In this document: piece after piece, positions 35,637-44,554 of the stretch
Position numbering within the stretch: the first letter of the stretch is position 1
Layout of the letters: every line of letters begins with the position of its first letter
From: Acidobacteriota bacterium
GTDB taxonomy: Bacteria > Acidobacteriota > Blastocatellia > Pyrinomonadales > Pyrinomonadaceae
NCBI GenBank assembly: GCA_016700175.1
Contig: CP065003.1
Location: 251,001 to 315,000, forward strand
DNA length: 64,000 nucleotides
Reading direction: 5' to 3'
Program-made: the position numbers and the translations under genes
The notes under the pieces: generated by a model
Seen by the model: the letters and a program-made list of their open reading frames with translations, nothing else
Databases searched by the model: none
Told to the model about the DNA's origin: nothing

Positions 35637-37040
35637 ATGGCAAAGATATCGTTCTTCGGGGGAGTAGGAACCGTAACCGGTTCGAAGTACCTTGTCGAGA
35701 GCAAGGGCAAACAGGTCCTTGTCGATTGCGGCCTGTTCCAGGGATTGCGCGAGCTTAGAGAAAAGAACTGGGAACCGCTCCCTTTCGATCCGGCGTCGCT
35801 CGACGCCGTCATTATTACACACGCCCACATCGACCATACCGGATTCCTCCCGCGGATAGTCAAGCTCGGATTCAATGGCCCTGTCTTCACATCCAGGGGG
35901 ACCAACGACCTTATAAAGATCCTTCTGCCGGATTCGGCTCGTTTGCAGGAAGAAGAGGCGGAGTACAGGAACCGCAAGGGACTGACGGTCCACTCGCCCG
36001 CCCTGCCTCTTTACGATGAGGCCGACGCCGAGGCTGCGCTCGATCTGGTGGTGCCTGTTCCCAACGACGGCAATCCCGTCGAGATCTGCGAAGGTATCAC
36101 AGCTGCGTTCAGAGTCGCGGGCCATATCCTCGGAGCCAGCCTTGTACACCTGACGCTATCGAGCGCCGCAGAAGACGGATCGGACATAAGGTTCCTGTTC
36201 TCGGGCGATCTGGGTCACTACGACCAGCCGATCCTGAAAGATCCCGCGCCACCTCCGGCCTGCGAATACCTTATGGTCGAATCGACTTACGGCGACAGAC
36301 TTCACGACGAAGAGCCGTCCGAGGACCAACTGGCGAGGATCATCAACGAGGCGTACGAGCGCAACGGCCCCGTGCTGATCCCCGCGTTCGCCGTCGGACG
36401 GACGCAGGAGATCCTCTATCTGATCAGGGAACTGGAAGAACAGGGAAAGATACCCGTGATGCCCGTGGCGGTCGATTCGCCGATGGCGAAGCAGGCGACC
36501 CAGGTCTACAACCGCTGGCGGGAGGAGCACGACGAAGAATATGTGAGCATCCTTGCCCGGCAGCAGCATCCGCTGATGACGAAGTCTATGACGCTGGCAG
36601 GGACGCGCGAGGAATCGAAGAGGCTGAACGATGACAGAGGGGCCAGGATAATCATCAGCGCTTCGGGAATGCTTTCCGGAGGCCGCGTGCTTCATCACGC
36701 CTTGAGGATCCTTCCGGACGAGAACGCGACCATCGTATTCGTCGGCTACCAGGCTGCAGGCACTCGCGGACGGCGCGTGCTCGACGGCGAAAGCGAAGTG
36801 AAGATAATGCACAGCTGGGTGCCTGTGCGCTGCAGGATCGAGCAGATCGGGGGGTTTTCGGCTCACGCCGACTGGAAGGCGGTTCTGAAGTGGCTGTCGG
36901 GACTCGAAACCGTTCCGAGAATGGTTTTCACGACCCACGGCGAGCCGGAATCGGCATCGGCGATGGCGGAGCACATACGCGAGGAGTTCGGCTGGAACGT
37001 GATGGTGCCTCAGATGGGCGACAGTTTCGATCTGGTCTGA
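35637..37040 (+). CDS. Metallo-beta-lactamase/beta-CASP RNase-like protein
   Basis: The product (467 residues) has the MBL zinc motif THAHIDHTG near residue 60. ESTYGD, SGDLG and GHILGAS follow. A beta-CASP region (PAFAVGRTQEILYLI, SASGMLSGGRVLHH) and the C-terminal RMMBL motif (GGFSAHADW ... TTHGEPESA) are also present. This is the CPSF73/YSH1-like exonuclease family, close to RNase J but without the RNase J C-terminal domain. It is probably involved in RNA processing. The ATG at 35637 matches the family start (MAKISFFGGVGTVTGS). Confidence 0.92.
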   Translation: MAKISFFGGVGTVTGSKYLVESKGKQVLVDCGLFQGLRELREKNWEPLPFDPASLDAVIITHAHIDHTGFLPRIVKLGFNGPVFTSRGTNDLIKILLPDSARLQEEEAEYRNRKGLTVHSPALPLYDEADAEAALDLVVPVPNDGNPVEICEGITAAFRVAGHILGASLVHLTLSSAAEDGSDIRFLFSGDLGHYDQPILKDPAPPPACEYLMVESTYGDRLHDEEPSEDQLARIINEAYERNGPVLIPAFAVGRTQEILYLIRELEEQGKIPVMPVAVDSPMAKQATQVYNRWREEHDEEYVSILARQQHPLMTKSMTLAGTREESKRLNDDRGARIIISASGMLSGGRVLHHALRILPDENATIVFVGYQAAGTRGRRVLDGESEVKIMHSWVPVRCRIEQIGGFSAHADWKAVLKWLSGLETVPRMVFTTHGEPESASAMAEHIREEFGWNVMVPQMGDSFDLV

Positions 37041-37049
37041 TCTGATTTT

Positions 37050-37988
37050 TCAGCCCGCGCCGATGTTGAACAGCCCGTCGCCCTTGTATATGACAGGGGC
37101 CTCGTTCACACAGAAAACATAGCCGTCCATCGTGCTCTTGACCTTTTTTTGGAACTGTCCGTAAGGGCCGTTTATGTAGGCAAGCAGATCGCCTTTCGCC
37201 ACCTTAGCCCCGTTCCTGATCGTCCTCTGCAGCATCCCGGAATTGCGTGCCCGGACCCACTTAGTTTCCCTGAGGACACGGCTTCGGCGTCTCCGCTCGG
37301 GCTCCTCTCCATTCAGCATTCCAAGGTGCCGCATCACGTTCCGCACTCCGCGGATACCTGTGTCGACGACCTGCTCGTTGATGTTCTTCGATTTACCGCC
37401 TTCGAACACGATCACCGGAGTCCCTTTCTTCCCCAGCATACGTCTTAGCGAGCCGGCACGCTGAGAACCCGCGATTATCGTGAACGGTGCGTTGAAGGCC
37501 GAAGCGAGGTCCGCATTTTCGGGATGCTGTTCGTCGTAGCGAACCTGCGGGAAGTTGAATCTTTCCTCGGAGCCCGTGTGGAGATCCACGACGTAATCGG
37601 CGTGCGGGACGATCCTTGTCGAAACCGAGTTGGCGACCTTGCTGGCAAGGGAACCGTTCTTGTTTCCTGGGAACGAGCGGTTCAGGTCGCGGCCGTCGGC
37701 GAATTTACGGTTGAGATTCAGAAACGCCATCACGTTGACGATGGGCAGTACGATGACGGTTCCTTTCACCGGCCTCACGGACTTGTTGAACAGCATCCTT
37801 CGCAGGATCTCGATCCCGTTTATCTCGTCGCCGTGAATGCCGCCGGTGAGAAGGAGCGTGGGCCCAGGCCGTTTTGCCCGCTCGATTATGACCGGGACAT
37901 TGATCTTCGTGCGTGTGTACAGCGAGGCGACGTCCATCTCCAGATACGCGCTCTCGCCGGGATTGACTTCGGAATTGAGAATTTCCAT
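37050..37988 (-). CDS. Succinylglutamate desuccinylase/aspartoacylase family protein
   Basis: The product has 312 residues. Zinc ligands are His52 and Glu55 in GGIHGDEINGIE and a third His in VDLHTGSEERFNFPQ. Members hydrolyse N-acyl amino acids or act on glutamyl chains. It lies 9 bases after rimK and belongs to the frequent trio RimB-like protease, RimK and AspA/AstE-like deacylase, which suggests a role in trimming or reversing glutamylation. The exact substrate is inference. Confidence 0.88.
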   Translation of the reverse strand: MEILNSEVNPGESAYLEMDVASLYTRTKINVPVIIERAKRPGPTLLLTGGIHGDEINGIEILRRMLFNKSVRPVKGTVIVLPIVNVMAFLNLNRKFADGRDLNRSFPGNKNGSLASKVANSVSTRIVPHADYVVDLHTGSEERFNFPQVRYDEQHPENADLASAFNAPFTIIAGSQRAGSLRRMLGKKGTPVIVFEGGKSKNINEQVVDTGIRGVRNVMRHLGMLNGEEPERRRRSRVLRETKWVRARNSGMLQRTIRNGAKVAKGDLLAYINGPYGQFQKKVKSTMDGYVFCVNEAPVIYKGDGLFNIGAG

Positions 37989-37997
37989 ATGCGGGTT

Positions 37998-38870
37998 CTA
38001 GACGTGGCGTTCGACGAACCTGATGATCTCCTTGGCGACGTCCTTCTTTGTCGCGGCTTCGATACCTTCGAGTCCGGGTGAAGAATTAACTTCGAGGATC
38101 AGCGGCCCCCTCGAACTCTGGAGCATGTCCACGCCCGCTATCCCGAGCCCCATCACGCGTGCCGACTTGATGGCGGCGTCCTCTTCTTCTTCACTAAGCG
38201 TGATCAGTTCCGCGGTGCCGCCGCGATGCAGGTTTGACCGGAACTCTCCCTCTTTCGCAGTGCGCTTCATTGCACCCACGACCTTTCCTTCTACTACGAA
38301 AGCGCGAATATCCGCTCCTTTCGCTTCCTCGACGAACTCCTGCAGTATCACCCTTGCTTCAAGACCGTTGAATGCTTCGAGCACGGACTCCGCCGCCTTC
38401 TTGGTCTCGGCGAGAATGATCCCGAGACCCTGCGTGCCCTCCAGGAGCTTTAGGATGATGGGTGTCGAACCGAGCATCGCTACTACCGCTTCGGTGTCTT
38501 TCGAATAGTTGGAGAAGATGGTTTTCGGGAGTCCCAGGCCGGCGCGCGAAAGCAACTGCATCGATCTCAGTTTGTCTCTCGATTTGACCAGCGCCTGCGA
38601 CTCGACCGCGGTGAACACCTTCTGCATCTCGAACTGACGGACGACCGCGGTCCCGAAGAACGTGACCGAAGCTCCGATCCTAGGGATCACGGCGTCGATA
38701 CCGGTCAGTTCCTTGCCGTTGTAAACGATGATGGGATTCTTCTTCTCGATCTGGAGCACGCACTTTGTGTGATCGACGACGAGCATCTCGTGCCGTCTTT
38801 TTTCACCCGCCTCCACAAGTCTGCGTGTCGAATAAAGTTTTGGATTGGCGGAAAGGATTGCGATCTTCAT
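37998..38870 (-). CDS. rimK: RimK family alpha-L-glutamate ligase
   Basis: This 290-residue ATP-grasp enzyme matches RimK throughout: MKIAILSANPKLYSTRRLVEA, PRIGASVTFFGTAVVRQFE, DKLRSMQLLSRAGLGLPKT and ILEVNSSPGLEGIE. RimK adds glutamates to the C-terminus of ribosomal protein S6 in E. coli, and related enzymes act on other substrates. It sits between the RimB-like protease and the deacylase in one minus-strand operon. Confidence 0.95.
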   Translation of the reverse strand: MKIAILSANPKLYSTRRLVEAGEKRRHEMLVVDHTKCVLQIEKKNPIIVYNGKELTGIDAVIPRIGASVTFFGTAVVRQFEMQKVFTAVESQALVKSRDKLRSMQLLSRAGLGLPKTIFSNYSKDTEAVVAMLGSTPIILKLLEGTQGLGIILAETKKAAESVLEAFNGLEARVILQEFVEEAKGADIRAFVVEGKVVGAMKRTAKEGEFRSNLHRGGTAELITLSEEEEDAAIKSARVMGLGIAGVDMLQSSRGPLILEVNSSPGLEGIEAATKKDVAKEIIRFVERHV

Positions 38871-38907
38871 TTCAGAAATATAATGCCTCGACTAAATTGA
38901 ACTTATA

Positions 38908-39366
38908 TTAACCCTTCTTCTTTTTTCTTCTCTTTTTGGGACTCAGGAGTTCCTTCTTCAGGGGATCGACAAGAAACCGGCTGGCCTTCAGGAACTTTCT
39001 CCCGACAAGCACGGTAAACCGCATGTCGCCTCGGTCGGTCAGTGACATGTCGAGCGGGAAATCGCGGCCGGCAAAGCTGATCGTCGTGCTGATCATGTAC
39101 CTCCGCTCCGCCTGTCCGTTCGAACTGCGGACCGATTTCTGGCGGTACCGAGAGAACTCGTGGACCTCGCCCGTGTAAGCCGGATGGTGCGGATCGAGGA
39201 ACACGACCTCGAGGATCCCGTCCTTTCTCCTTTTGAATTCCCGGCAGTGGATCGAGGAATTGTAAGCGCCGGTGTCGATCTTGACCGGAAGGTCGAATAT
39301 CCCGAGCTCCGGGAAGTCCGCGATCTCTCGGCGCCCTATGAGCGGCCGTTCTTCATTTGAACCCAT
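38908..39366 (-). CDS. rimB: RimB-like retropepsin-type protease ('ATP-dependent zinc protease' family)
   Basis: The product is 152 residues. The aspartic-protease-like motif DTGAYNS has its Asp at residue 31 (LPVKIDTGAYNSSIHC); RYMISTTISFAGRDFPLDMSL and VLVGRKFL complete the single-lobed retropepsin fold. The family is described with RimK (RimABK) in control of S6 glutamylation. A highly basic tail (KKRRKKKKG) ends the protein. The ATG at 39366 is chosen; the open frame continues upstream through a 9-bp repeat tract but looks non-genic. Confidence 0.85.
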   Translation of the reverse strand: MGSNEERPLIGRREIADFPELGIFDLPVKIDTGAYNSSIHCREFKRRKDGILEVVFLDPHHPAYTGEVHEFSRYRQKSVRSSNGQAERRYMISTTISFAGRDFPLDMSLTDRGDMRFTVLVGRKFLKASRFLVDPLKKELLSPKKRRKKKKG

Positions 39367-39394
39367 ATCGAAATAAACGACTATACAGAAGGAA

Positions 39395-40095
39395 AGTCTG
39401 TTGAGTCTATTCAGTCTGATGAGTCTGTCGAGTCTGTTGAGTCTGTCGAGTCTATTGAGTCTGTTGAGTCTGTCGAGTCTATTGAGTCTGTCGGGTCTAT
39501 TGAGTCTGTCGAGTCTATTGAGTCTGTCGAGTCTATTGAGTCTGTTGAGTCTGTTCAGTCTTTCGAGTCCGTTGATGTAGGCTACTCCGGACCGCTGTGC
39601 TGTGGAGGGATCTATTTGCCCTGAAAGGGCAACGGAGGTTAGCCCGGGGGAAGCCGAAGGCGCACCCCCGGGTACAGTCGACAACACAACCCTTAGCCGC
39701 GTAGTGGCGACATCTGTCCAGTCTATCGAGTCTGTTCAGTCTATCGAGTCTTTCGAGTCCGTTGATGTAGGTTACTCCGGTCCGTTGTGCTGTGGAGGGA
39801 TCAATTTGCCCTGAAAGGGCAACGGAGGTTAGCCCGGGGGAAGCCGAAGGCGCAGCGTGGGGTCAGGGTCGCCTAAAATCCTTCTAGCCGCGTAGCGGCG
39901 GCCTGCGTTTAGCCGTGGGTAAGGCCAAAGGCCGCAACCCACGGATTGCGTCGCCGGCGGTGAATGCATCGCGAAGCGATTGGGTGATTGCATTCGCCGT
40001 CAATCGCGGGCAGCGTGAACCACGAAGAAACACAAAGAGACACGAAGACAAAGCAAGAAAAGGGCACGCAGGTCAGATAACCTCCGTGCCCTCAG
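39395..40095. repeat. 9-bp tandem array, ~180-bp duplication and hairpins
   Basis: From 39395 to ~39571 a 9-bp unit (AGTCTGTTG and variants) is repeated about 19 times. A second short tract is at ~39717-39760. Each is followed by a near-identical segment (GTTGATGTAGG(C/T)TACTCCGG, hairpin TTGCCC-TGAAA-GGGCAA at 39616-39632, then CCCGGGGGAAGCCGAAGGCG), i.e. a direct duplication ~177 bases apart. More inverted repeats (CCGTGGGTAAGG..., 39914-39943) and GAAACACAAAGAGACACGAA (40025-40044) follow. No gene is seen in these ~700 bases. Confidence 0.75.
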
Positions 40096-40113
40096 TTTTC
40101 TCATCGGCAGACG

Positions 40114-41379
40114 CTACTCGTACCGCAGGCACTCGATCGGGTCGAGGTTCGCGGCCCGCCTCGCCGGCAGAACTCCGAAAACAAGCCCGACGAGGACCGA
40201 TACGATAAGGGCCATCGCGATCGACCAGGCAGCGATTGACGCCGGTAGGCTCGGGACAAGCAACATCACGAGCTGGGCGATCCCGATCGCAACCACGACC
40301 CCTATCACGCCGCCGAAGAAGGTCAGGGTCATCGCCTCAAGCAGGAACTGCAGCACGATCGCTCCCTTCGTCGCTCCTATCGCCTTTCGAATTCCTATTT
40401 CCTTCGTGCGTTCGGTCACCGACACGAGCATTATGTTCATCACGCCTATACCGCCAACGAGCAGCCCGAGGCACGAGATCGCGATCGCGGCGAGCCCGAT
40501 CCCGCCGATGACCGAGTCGAACTGCTCGATGAAGGCGTCCGCCGTCTTGATATCGAAGTTGTTATCTTCCCCGTACTTCACGCCGCGCCGCTGGCGCAGA
40601 ACTGCTTCGGCATCCTCGAGCGCGGTCTGGACCTTGTCGGACTTCGCCTTGATGATGTGCAGTATGTAATCCCTCTGCGGCGCCACCTTCTGGGCCGTCC
40701 TGATCGGCAGAAATACCTTGCGGTCCTCTTCGTTCTCACCGAAGAAGCCCGCCTTCCGCTTCTCGATCACCCCTATGATCTCCCACGTCATGCCGTTCAT
40801 CCGGACCATCTTTCCGACGATGCCGTCTTTCTCGTCCGGAAACAGCGCTTCCGCTGCATTGACGCCGATCACAAGGACGTTCCTGCGCTGGCTGTTGTCG
40901 TTCTCTGTGATGAACCGACCCTCGGTAAGCACGAGGTTCGTGATCGCGGGATAGTTCGGCGTTACGCCGTCGGTCAAAGCCCAGCGGTAATTCCTTCCCT
41001 CGTATATCAGGTTGTCGTCGAAGCCTCCGCCGAACGAGCCTATGCTGGGCCGGATCACGGCGATGTCCTCGATAGCATTCGACTGGTTCAGGATCGCTTC
41101 GGCGTCCTCCTCAGTAAGAGGTTTTCTGGAGCGTTCTTCACGGTTCGGAGGACCGAAACCTGTCGTCAGATGGAAGGCGTAGATGTTGTTCGTTCCGTAG
41201 TCCTCGATCATTGCCACGATGTTCTGCCGCATTCCGAGCAGGATCGATGCGACGACGATCGCCGTGATCACGCCGACGACGATGCCGAGGATCGTAAGGA
41301 AACTCCGAAACTTGTGCGACAGAATGCTATCCATCGCCATTTTCAGGACTTCTTTTGGAAGTGCGCTTGATAATCTCAT
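40114..41379 (-). CDS. MacB-type ABC transporter permease (1)
   Basis: The product has 421 residues. It has the MacB/FtsX layout: one N-terminal membrane helix (FLTILGIVVGVITAIVVASIL), a large periplasmic MacB_PCD domain, then three C-terminal helices with LVGGIGVMNIMLVSVTERTKEIGIRKAIGA, the family signature. It ends RRAANLDPIECLRYE. It follows a paralogous permease (41652-42896) on the same strand. No ATPase or membrane-fusion gene is in the window. The start at 41379 is chosen over codons inside the upstream repeats. Confidence 0.9.
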   Translation of the reverse strand: MRLSSALPKEVLKMAMDSILSHKFRSFLTILGIVVGVITAIVVASILLGMRQNIVAMIEDYGTNNIYAFHLTTGFGPPNREERSRKPLTEEDAEAILNQSNAIEDIAVIRPSIGSFGGGFDDNLIYEGRNYRWALTDGVTPNYPAITNLVLTEGRFITENDNSQRRNVLVIGVNAAEALFPDEKDGIVGKMVRMNGMTWEIIGVIEKRKAGFFGENEEDRKVFLPIRTAQKVAPQRDYILHIIKAKSDKVQTALEDAEAVLRQRRGVKYGEDNNFDIKTADAFIEQFDSVIGGIGLAAIAISCLGLLVGGIGVMNIMLVSVTERTKEIGIRKAIGATKGAIVLQFLLEAMTLTFFGGVIGVVVAIGIAQLVMLLVPSLPASIAAWSIAMALIVSVLVGLVFGVLPARRAANLDPIECLRYE

Positions 41380-41485
41380 TTTTTCATTGGTCATTGCCCA
41401 TTGATCGATGACCAATGGAAAACGTCCGGAATAATTTCGGCTTGGAAGAGAAAGGCTGACTCTGCGGGCCCGCCAATCACCGGTA

Positions 41486-41650
41486 ACTCAGCAAACTCTG
41501 CAAACTCGACCAACTCACCAAACCCTGCAAACTCGACCAACTCACCAAACTCTGCAAACTCGACCAACTCACTAAACCCTGCAAACTCGACCAACTCACT
41601 AAACCCTGCAAACTCAGCCAACTCACCAAACTCTGCAAACTCAGCCAACT
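41486..41650. repeat. 27-bp tandem repeat between the two permeases
   Basis: About six units of a 27-bp repeat, CTGCAAACTCGACCAACTCA plus 7 more bases, fill the gap between the paired permease genes. Each unit is itself made of degenerate 9-mers. The array begins right after the upstream permease's stop codon. Confidence 0.8.
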
Positions 41651-41651
41651 A

Positions 41652-42896
41652 TTACGCCCTCGTGAGCGCCACGATCGGGTCCAGCTTCGAGGCCTTGAAC
41701 GCGGGATAGAGCCCGGCGATTATCCCGATCAGGCTCGAGACCGCGACGGCAAGCACGATATACCCGATGGTGATCGTCATCGTGATCTCCAGGGCGTATC
41801 CGACAAGTTGTGTCACACCGGTTGCGAGCACGATCCCGAGAAGTCCACCGAGAAGGCAAAGTACCGACGATTCGATAAGGAATTGCAGCATTATCTGCTT
41901 TCGCGTTGCACCGATCGCTTTGCGGAGCCCCACCTCGAACGTCCGTTCGGTAACCGACACAAGCATGATGTTCATCACCACGATCCCGCCGACGACAAGC
42001 GTGATGAACGTGATCGGAATGACTACGCCGGCGATCGCTCCTGTAAACTGGTCGATCTGGCCTCCCAGGTCTTCCGTGTTCACGACCCCGAAAGTGTCCT
42101 CCTCTGATCCGATAAGTTTTCTCCGGTTTCTGAGGTCCTGCCGGGCGTCCTCGATCGCCAGCTTCAGGTCCTCGGGCTTTTCAGACTTGCCGTGAACCTG
42201 GACCCCGTCGCCCCACCCGAACATCGATAGGTGTGTGGTTACAGGGATGTAAATGTGGCGGTCCTGGGAATCGCCGAACATCGAACCGCGCTTCTCCTCG
42301 ACGCCGACGACCCGCATCGGCACGCCCCGGACCTTTATTGTCTTTCCGACCGGATTCGTGTTCGCGAAGTACTTCTCCTGGACGTCGGCGCCGATAACGG
42401 CAACGCGGGCGGACCTTTCGACCTCCGTAGGTAGGATGAAGCGGCCGTCAGCGATCTTCTTGTCCTCGATGATGACCATGTTCGCGGTCACGCCGTTGAT
42501 CCGGACTCCCGGCATCTCGATGCCGTCCTGGTTCAGATCTTCGCGCGTGCCCTTCGCAGCGCCCACCTCGGAACACATCGTGCATTTCGCCTTGATGTAC
42601 TCGAATTCCGCCCATTCGACCTTCTTGTTGCGCTTGTTCAGACGCTCGAATTCGTCGTCCTCCATTTGGCCCGTGAAAGCCATCCGCGCAATCATGAAGT
42701 GGTTGGCGCCGAGGACCGCGGTGACCTTTTCCATCACGTACGAGTTCAGGCCGCTGATCGAAGCGCCGACTACCACAACGGATGCCACGCCGATGATCAC
42801 GCCGAGAAGGGTCAGGAACGCCCTTAGTTTGTGCTCGAAAATGGACTTGAGCGCGATGCGGAATGCGTCTGCGTAGAATGAATAAAGTCTTCGCAT
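41652..42896 (-). CDS. MacB-type ABC transporter permease (2)
   Basis: This 414-residue protein has the same organisation as its neighbour: an N-terminal helix (RAFLTLLGVIIGVASVVVVG), a periplasmic domain with a CTMC motif (~residues 102-105), and a C-terminal FtsX domain (GGIVVMNIMLVSVTERTFEVGLRKAIGATRKQ is the signature region). Two different permeases in tandem suggest a heterodimeric exporter or mechanotransmission complex; the ATPase must be encoded elsewhere. The CTMC Cys pair is not in permease 1. Confidence 0.9.
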   Translation of the reverse strand: MRRLYSFYADAFRIALKSIFEHKLRAFLTLLGVIIGVASVVVVGASISGLNSYVMEKVTAVLGANHFMIARMAFTGQMEDDEFERLNKRNKKVEWAEFEYIKAKCTMCSEVGAAKGTREDLNQDGIEMPGVRINGVTANMVIIEDKKIADGRFILPTEVERSARVAVIGADVQEKYFANTNPVGKTIKVRGVPMRVVGVEEKRGSMFGDSQDRHIYIPVTTHLSMFGWGDGVQVHGKSEKPEDLKLAIEDARQDLRNRRKLIGSEEDTFGVVNTEDLGGQIDQFTGAIAGVVIPITFITLVVGGIVVMNIMLVSVTERTFEVGLRKAIGATRKQIMLQFLIESSVLCLLGGLLGIVLATGVTQLVGYALEITMTITIGYIVLAVAVSSLIGIIAGLYPAFKASKLDPIVALTRA

Positions 42897-43005
42897 AACA
42901 GGGGGAAAGCTCTCGGTTCAAAAGGGAATTATTTAGCCGTATCTGATCGACACTACCCTTCTACGGATTCGCATTCGGCATTGTTCGCTCAAATTTTCGG
43001 GGCGC

Positions 43006-43036
43006 TTGGAAGGTCATCGGAGCGGCGTGCTATAAT
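43006..43036 (+). promoter_or_regulatory. Promoter of sucD
   Basis: TTGGAA (43006-43011) and an extended -10 TGCTATAAT (TATAAT 43031-43036) are separated by 19 bases and lie 40 bases before the TTG start of sucD. The perfect -10 with TGn makes this a good candidate despite the long spacer. Confidence 0.6.
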
Positions 43037-43076
43037 TTCGGCGATTCATCACACCGGTATCGTAAGGAGATTTGTT

Positions 43077-43964
43077 TTGAGTATTTTAGTCGACAGGGAC
43101 ACCCGTCTGGTCGTTCAGGGGATCACGGGTAACGAGGGCACTTTTCACACACAGCAGATGGTCGAGTACGGCACGAATGTGGTCGCCGGCGTCACTCCCG
43201 GAAAGGGAGGGTCGACCCACGAAGGGATTCCCGTATTTAATACGGTAGAAGATGCGGTCAAAGAGACGGGCGCGAACGCTTCGGTTATCTACGTGCCGCC
43301 ACCGTTCGCGGCCGACGCGATAATGGAGGCCGCGGATGCTGAACTGCCTCTCGTCGTCGCTATCACAGAGGGGATACCGGTCGCGGATATGATCGTCGCC
43401 CGGGATTTCCTTGCCGACAGGAACAAGACGAGGCTCGTCGGACCGAACTGCCCCGGAGTTATCTCTCCCGGGAAATGCAAGATCGGCATCATGCCGGGGC
43501 ACATTCACAAGGAAGGAAGGATCGGCGTCGTATCACGGTCAGGGACGCTCACCTACGAAGCGGTCGGCCAGCTGTCCGCGCTCGGCCTCGGACAGTCGTC
43601 GGCGCTCGGGATCGGAGGCGATCCGATCATCGGGACGACTCATACCGACGCATTGCGACTTTTCGAAGCCGACGACGAAACGGACGCGATCGTAATGATC
43701 GGCGAGATCGGCGGAACGGCCGAAGAGGACGCGGCGGCATACGCGAAGGACAACGTTACGAAGCCGATCGTGGCTTTCATCGCGGGCCAGACCGCGCCTC
43801 CGGGACGCCGTATGGGCCACGCCGGCGCGATCATCTCGGGCGGAAAAGGAACAGCAGCGGAGAAGATGAAGGCGCTCCGCGAGGCCGGTATCCGCGTCGT
43901 CGAATCTCCGGCGGACATCGGTAAGGCGGTGCAGGAATCACTGGCAAGCGGGACAGCGGCGTGA
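43077..43964 (+). CDS. sucD: Succinyl-CoA ligase (ADP-forming) alpha subunit, TTG start
   Basis: The product has 295 residues, beginning (M)SILVDRDTRLVVQGITGNEG as in other SucD proteins. The CoA site GNEGTFHT, the phospho-His region (GHAGAIISGGKGTAAEKM) and the NCPGVISP motif are present. The TTG at 43077 is chosen because AAGGAG lies 7 bases upstream and homologues start here; an ATG at 42981 would add 32 unrelated residues across the promoter. The partner sucC is not adjacent, which is unusual. Confidence 0.93.
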   Translation: MSILVDRDTRLVVQGITGNEGTFHTQQMVEYGTNVVAGVTPGKGGSTHEGIPVFNTVEDAVKETGANASVIYVPPPFAADAIMEAADAELPLVVAITEGIPVADMIVARDFLADRNKTRLVGPNCPGVISPGKCKIGIMPGHIHKEGRIGVVSRSGTLTYEAVGQLSALGLGQSSALGIGGDPIIGTTHTDALRLFEADDETDAIVMIGEIGGTAEEDAAAYAKDNVTKPIVAFIAGQTAPPGRRMGHAGAIISGGKGTAAEKMKALREAGIRVVESPADIGKAVQESLASGTAA

Positions 43965-44019
43965 GCGGTTAGCGGTGAGCGGTGAGCAGTGAGCCGTTTA
44001 GAGCAGCGCTTGCGCTGCC

Positions 44020-44545
44020 GAGGTAACGCGAACTTCAGTTTGCGCCGCGCGAAAGCGCGGAGATCTGTCGGCAGTTCGGGCCTCAGGCGGTCGAGGTAAC
44101 GCGAACTTCAGTTTGCGCCGCGCGAAAGCGCGGAGATCTGTCGGCAGTTCGGGCCTCAGGCGGTCGAGGTAACGCGAACTTCAGTTTGCGCCGCGCGAAA
44201 GCGCGGAGATCCGTCGGCAGTTCGGGCCTCAGGCGGTCGAGGTAACACAAACTTCAGTTTGCGCCGCGCGAAAGCGCGGAGTTCCGTGAGATGTTCGGGC
44301 AGCGGGCGGTCGAGGTAGCGCGAACTTCGGTTTGCGCCGCGCGAAAGCGCGGAGATCTGTGAGATGTTCGGGCCGCGGGCGGCCTCCGACAAGCTGAAGC
44401 TTATCGGACATCCGTTTAGAGCAGCGCTTGCGCTGCCGAGGTAACACAAACTTCAGTTTGCGCCGCGCGAAAGCGCGGAGATCCGTGAGATGTTCGGGCA
44501 GCGGGCGGGCCGCGACAAGCTGAAGCTTGTCGGACATCCGTCTCA
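44020..44545 (+). repeat. Array of six 73-bp hairpin repeats
   Basis: Units start at 44020, 44093, 44166, 44239, 44312 and 44438; the first five are exactly 73 bp apart. Each unit holds GAGGTAAC(G/A)C(G/A)AACTTC(A/G)GTTTG, an imperfect-to-perfect hairpin, followed by CCGCGC-GAAA-GCGCGG, a 6-bp stem with a GNRA-type loop. Before unit 6 and at the end are extra hairpins (GCAGCGC-TT-GCGCTGC; GACAAGC-TGAA-GCTTGTC). Variable bases keep pairing. No protein gene is supported here on either strand. Confidence 0.85.
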
Positions 44546-44554
44546 CCCGCAGAA

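Noticed and set aside
39367..39687. N-terminal extension of RimB through RLNRLDRLNRLD repeats
   Set aside because: Family members start at the chosen ATG and the extension is a direct product of the 9-bp array; kept only as a note.
42981..43076. ATG start for sucD at 42981
   Set aside because: It would cover the promoter and add 32 unrelated residues; the TTG at 43077 has AAGGAG at ideal distance.
44020..44545. CRISPR-like array
   Set aside because: The units are near-identical over the full 73 bp with no unique spacers, and no cas genes are near.
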